Shown: piece by piece, positions 7,101 through 8,545 of the stretch | How positions within the stretch are numbered: position 1 is the stretch's first letter | Layout of the letters: every line of letters begins with the position of its first letter | Origin: an uncultured Mollicutes bacterium | GTDB lineage: Bacteria; Bacillota_I; Bacilli_A; RFN20; CAG-826 | NCBI GenBank assembly: GCA_937893635.1 | Contig: CALBGF010000203.1 | Location: forward strand, 1-8,545 | Direction of reading: 5' to 3' | DNA: 8,545 nucleotides | The notes under the pieces: generated by a model | What the model saw: only the letters and a program-made list of their open reading frames with translations | What the model was told of the DNA's origin: nothing | Databases searched by the model: none | Program-made: the position numbers and the translations under genes

Positions 7101-7825
7101 AAGAATGCAAAGGCGTGTTTTGCTACTTGCTTTCGGAAGATATTTCGTTGCTCAAAAAAGTGTATTGCTTGGCTTTTAAGAATGACAAGTCTTATTTTGA
7201 CTATGGTGGCGATTGCCTCAAACAGATTGTTGATAAAGACAAGAGTTTTTCCGTTGTCGTCTTAGAATTACTATTTCAAAAACGAACACCATTTGAATAC
7301 GTTAGAAGAATGAAATCCATTTGGAAATGCGAAGAATGTATTTCTATTGGAAACTTAATGTTCGATTTTATACGTTCAAAAATGAGTCCAATTTTCTTTT
7401 ATAATGGAATTTTAATGTTTGGTTTCTATTCCGCGGAAGGAAGAAGGGAATTGATTTCCGAACAACTATCATGGCTTATTTCTTATCTTAATTCGCATAA
7501 AGATGACGATTCCATTAAATATTTAAACGCCCTTGTTAGAGAACTTGGCGACGAGACAAAGAAAGAATATGCCAAACATTTAATTAATATTGGCGTGTCA
7601 AAGGATTTATTTGAAGGTTTTCTTCAACCTGCATCCTTTGAATCATATAGTGGCAGCTACACTTTAGTAATAAATTCTAAGATATCTTTTTACCAAAGTT
7701 TATTAAAAGTAATACCTAATGACATTTCTTTCATTTATCACAAACAATTGGTTAATGAAAAAATTAAAAACTTAAAAGCTCAAATTCAGCCAACGCTGAA
7801 ATATGAAAAAATAAATGATTTATAA
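4175..7825 (+). CDS. Avs-like STAND NTPase with N-terminal PD-(D/E)XK-like nuclease domain
   Basis: About 1216 residues from the GTG at 4175 (1219 if read from 4166). Three regions are visible. Residues 1 to about 150 look like a nuclease: GGDFQKLCVALF, then NKTTKGQPDFVL (D53) and FILVECTTQ (E68), a PD-(D/E)XK pattern with TTQ where the lysine is expected. Residues about 185-350 form a STAND/NACHT-type NTPase: Walker A GSAGVGKT (212-219), Walker B CFVVDD (259-264), sensor VIVTSR (284-289) and the GNP motif (345-347), the equivalent of the STAND GxP signature. The remaining ~850 residues are mostly helical in appearance, with no clear TPR, LRR or WD repeats, and probably sense the trigger. No membrane segment is seen. 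By analogy with Avs proteins, it would oligomerise on binding a phage protein and activate DNA cleavage. It is divergent from the endonuclease gene and has its own extended -10 promoter. The architecture is well supported; trigger and activity are inferred. Confidence 0.82.
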   Translation: MDINIIEQKILSLNGGDFQKLCVALFSKKYRDYIDQTNGGAAGSNKTTKGQPDFVLKKKDSPTFILVECTTQIDNLEKKIRSDVVACIDESKKGIKIELIKEIIFCYSGRKIDNSVYSEIAADLKKLDIDFNAYGIEAIALEIYNNYQCLAADFLGIQIPFSKCTFEIDEFISESEYNHLSPSLNKKFDFRESEIKAIEDSFKQNQFIILSGSAGVGKTMLALEYAKTRVIAGEKWIVIKAIGNPNLEEIRESTCEYDCFVVDDLSSFGKNVPDVIQILKGKNVIVTSRKYLTNDLEDELKSLGTQYKIFDIGTLSDENIELLIKDNLGINNNDYLKKIVEVAKGNPRIAFMAAEESIKNGFSALFNDKNVFANYYFDRIKAINNWKSKSEELLKVIGVVYLLKKMSIDALEGDNSILTFINISKSEFKEAIKFLNDNDVISLFYDDVVTISDQCLADYLSYYVFLEKKLFNFSSVINFFFEKYPDNVVDMINMLGSMFNSKEGMEYIASEVQSSWDTLKQNANVKSLKLFCAKFALMNIDNSLLFLYEHAEENEDAFLGVTNGSVNWRISTISSLLDVRTRMCCQIIEKMIRSKSIDCQIITDMLVQRHGITMKSYYSKYNTQIEMLSFFVDNKEKYSLDFLKQYCLEMLKFDITYTESKGYKFDFNTLTLRAGDGNLTQLRNKCFDVLFECDGVYDSLDTYFSCWPQKESAGIFELDLLTIETKLKEKRDRNMIRELIIYLKSKRILDDHGLRWKFMEDSLEESLSLISPVIKKSADMPDDTFKERESRRNELVLDEIKASSFDVNFKRFELFNEIIKFSSLLDSDIIRFAELWFSTFPEKEIYNNIDTFLNFVNIADKFPYYNKLIVDRIIAEVGVNDAYAKIIGSTSEEFKGKVITHFFKKSFDIDRATAMVLFDLYLEDIKIALPKEFDIGDFLWSKIPFDKIHLFLTKYFNITEQSMNGSYESIFYIQDEECKGVFCYLLSEDISLLKKVYCLAFKNDKSYFDYGGDCLKQIVDKDKSFSVVVLELLFQKRTPFEYVRRMKSIWKCEECISIGNLMFDFIRSKMSPIFFYNGILMFGFYSAEGRRELISEQLSWLISYLNSHKDDDSIKYLNALVRELGDETKKEYAKHLINIGVSKDLFEGFLQPASFESYSGSYTLVINSKISFYQSLLKVIPNDISFIYHKQLVNEKIKNLKAQIQPTLKYEKINDL

Positions 7826-7866
7826 AGAAATGTTTTCTTTTAGATAAATATGAGGAGGTTTTTAAA

Positions 7867-8313
7867 ATGAAGTTTAAATATAATCAATCGCTTTTAATAA
7901 AAACAGAATACGTAGAAGCGCTGGCTTTGTATTATTATTGTAAGTTTAATGGTTTGGACTTTGAAAAAGAAATAAGCAAAAGAAAAAAAGAGGATTTAAA
8001 TAATTTTCCGGATTTTGCAATTAATTCCACGTTTTTGGAAATTGCTCGTGCCATAGATCAAGTGGAAGGTAAGCAGCAAAAAGATATAACCGATGTATTT
8101 GGAAAGCACAATACAGCTGAAATTGTTTCAAAAAAGAATAAGGAATTGGAAAAATTCAAAGGAAAAAATTCCCACCATATAAAATTTGGAGTACAAGATG
8201 GCATTGCATATGCTATTCCTGATTTAAGAAATTATCATTCATTGGTTGATCAGATTAAAAATGCTATAAATGAAAAATATGAAAAATATAAATCAAGAAT
8301 AATTGAAAACTAA
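7867..8313 (+). CDS. Small PD-(D/E)XK-like protein, probably truncated by an in-frame stop
   Basis: A 148-residue protein with a strong GAGGAGG (7852-7858) 8 bases before its ATG, 41 bp after the STAND gene and with no terminator between, so likely co-transcribed. I do not recognise a named family. NNFPDFAINSTFLEIARAID (D49, E58) resembles the first half of a PD-(D/E)XK core, but the residue two after the glutamate is alanine instead of lysine. A lysine-rich helical stretch follows (about 88-100). It ends at TAA 8311-8313, yet the same frame continues open downstream with protein-like sequence that has no ribosome binding site. This suggests that the original gene was longer and that this is its N-terminal part. 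If the short form is functional, it could be an accessory protein of the STAND gene. The function is unknown. Confidence 0.7.
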   Translation: MKFKYNQSLLIKTEYVEALALYYYCKFNGLDFEKEISKRKKEDLNNFPDFAINSTFLEIARAIDQVEGKQQKDITDVFGKHNTAEIVSKKNKELEKFKGKNSHHIKFGVQDGIAYAIPDLRNYHSLVDQIKNAINEKYEKYKSRIIEN

Positions 8314-8545
8314 CTAGATTTGTTCGTGATTAGTTACAACTGTATAGATGATGAGTCCATTGATGAGATTTTCAATTGGTATAAGAATGACAAAGAACTT
8401 ACTAATTTTTTTGCGAATGTATATGTGCGCTATTTATCACAAGATAATGAAAATCCAGTTTACGTTGTAAAGATGAACAAAAATGAATGCATAAATAAAC
8501 CAGTTGATTGTACTTTGGAGAAAAATGAATTAGCAGAAATAATCT
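8314..8545 (+). pseudogene. In-frame continuation after the stop of the small gene, partial
   Basis: Directly after TAA 8311-8313, the same reading frame stays open for 77 codons to the window edge. It begins LDLFVISYNCIDDESIDEIFNW and continues with NFFANVYVRYL and NPVYVVKMN. The composition is protein-like (hydrophobic strands, acidic helix). The only possible starts near the beginning are TTG 8320 and GTG 8326, and neither has a ribosome binding site. The text joins smoothly to the preceding ...KYKSRIIEN, so a single nonsense change in one longer gene (more than 225 residues) is the simplest reading. A separate GTG-started gene that runs past the window is the alternative. The 3' end is not in the window. 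Confidence 0.55.

Noticed and set aside
164..8313. Possible reassignment of TGA, because none of the six complete genes stops with TGA
   Set aside because: Tryptophan is encoded by TGG and no gene needs a TGA read as sense. Six stops are too few to conclude anything in AT-rich DNA.
8326..8545. Independent GTG-started gene running off the window
   Set aside because: No ribosome binding site precedes it, and it is exactly in frame with the preceding gene, so a split gene fits better. I kept it as the alternative.

Overview
The window is AT-rich, with strong GAGG or GAGGAGG ribosome binding sites 8-9 bases before most starts. It uses the standard code: tryptophan is TGG, and the six complete genes stop at TAA or TAG. 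This fits a low-GC Gram-positive bacterium (Bacillota or a relative). No rRNA, tRNA, transposase, integrase or housekeeping gene is visible, so I cannot narrow the lineage. The content reads as an anti-phage defence region.

Layout: bases 1-90 hold four direct repeats with an exact 20-bp period, then an inverted repeat and a plausible promoter. From 164 to 1983 lies a tight, translationally overlapping operon: a small XRE-type regulator, a beta-class DNA adenine methyltransferase (DpnA/MboIIA-like), and an alpha-class (Dam/DpnM-like, D12) adenine methyltransferase. On the minus strand, 1955-3967, is a large protein with a canonical C-terminal PD-(D/E)XK motif pair (PD...ESK). It is most likely the restriction endonuclease of the same system, and its 3' end overlaps the second methyltransferase by 29 bp. 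Divergent from it, after a 207-bp intergenic region, is a ~1216-residue protein (4175-7825). It has an N-terminal PD-(D/E)XK-like nuclease domain, a STAND/NACHT-type NTPase core and a long C-terminal sensor-like half, and looks like an Avs-type phage-sensing effector. A small gene follows 41 bp downstream (7867-8313). It has a PD...E pattern and appears cut by an in-frame TAA: the same frame stays open to the window end and reads like the rest of the same protein.

How they may work together: the two methyltransferases would protect host DNA (one per strand if the site is asymmetric) and the minus-strand protein would cut unmodified DNA. The XRE protein probably regulates the operon or the endonuclease. 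The STAND protein would be a second, independent layer, triggered by a phage component and acting through its nuclease domain. These roles are inferred from sequence motifs and gene order; recognition sequence, trigger and activity cannot be read from the sequence.
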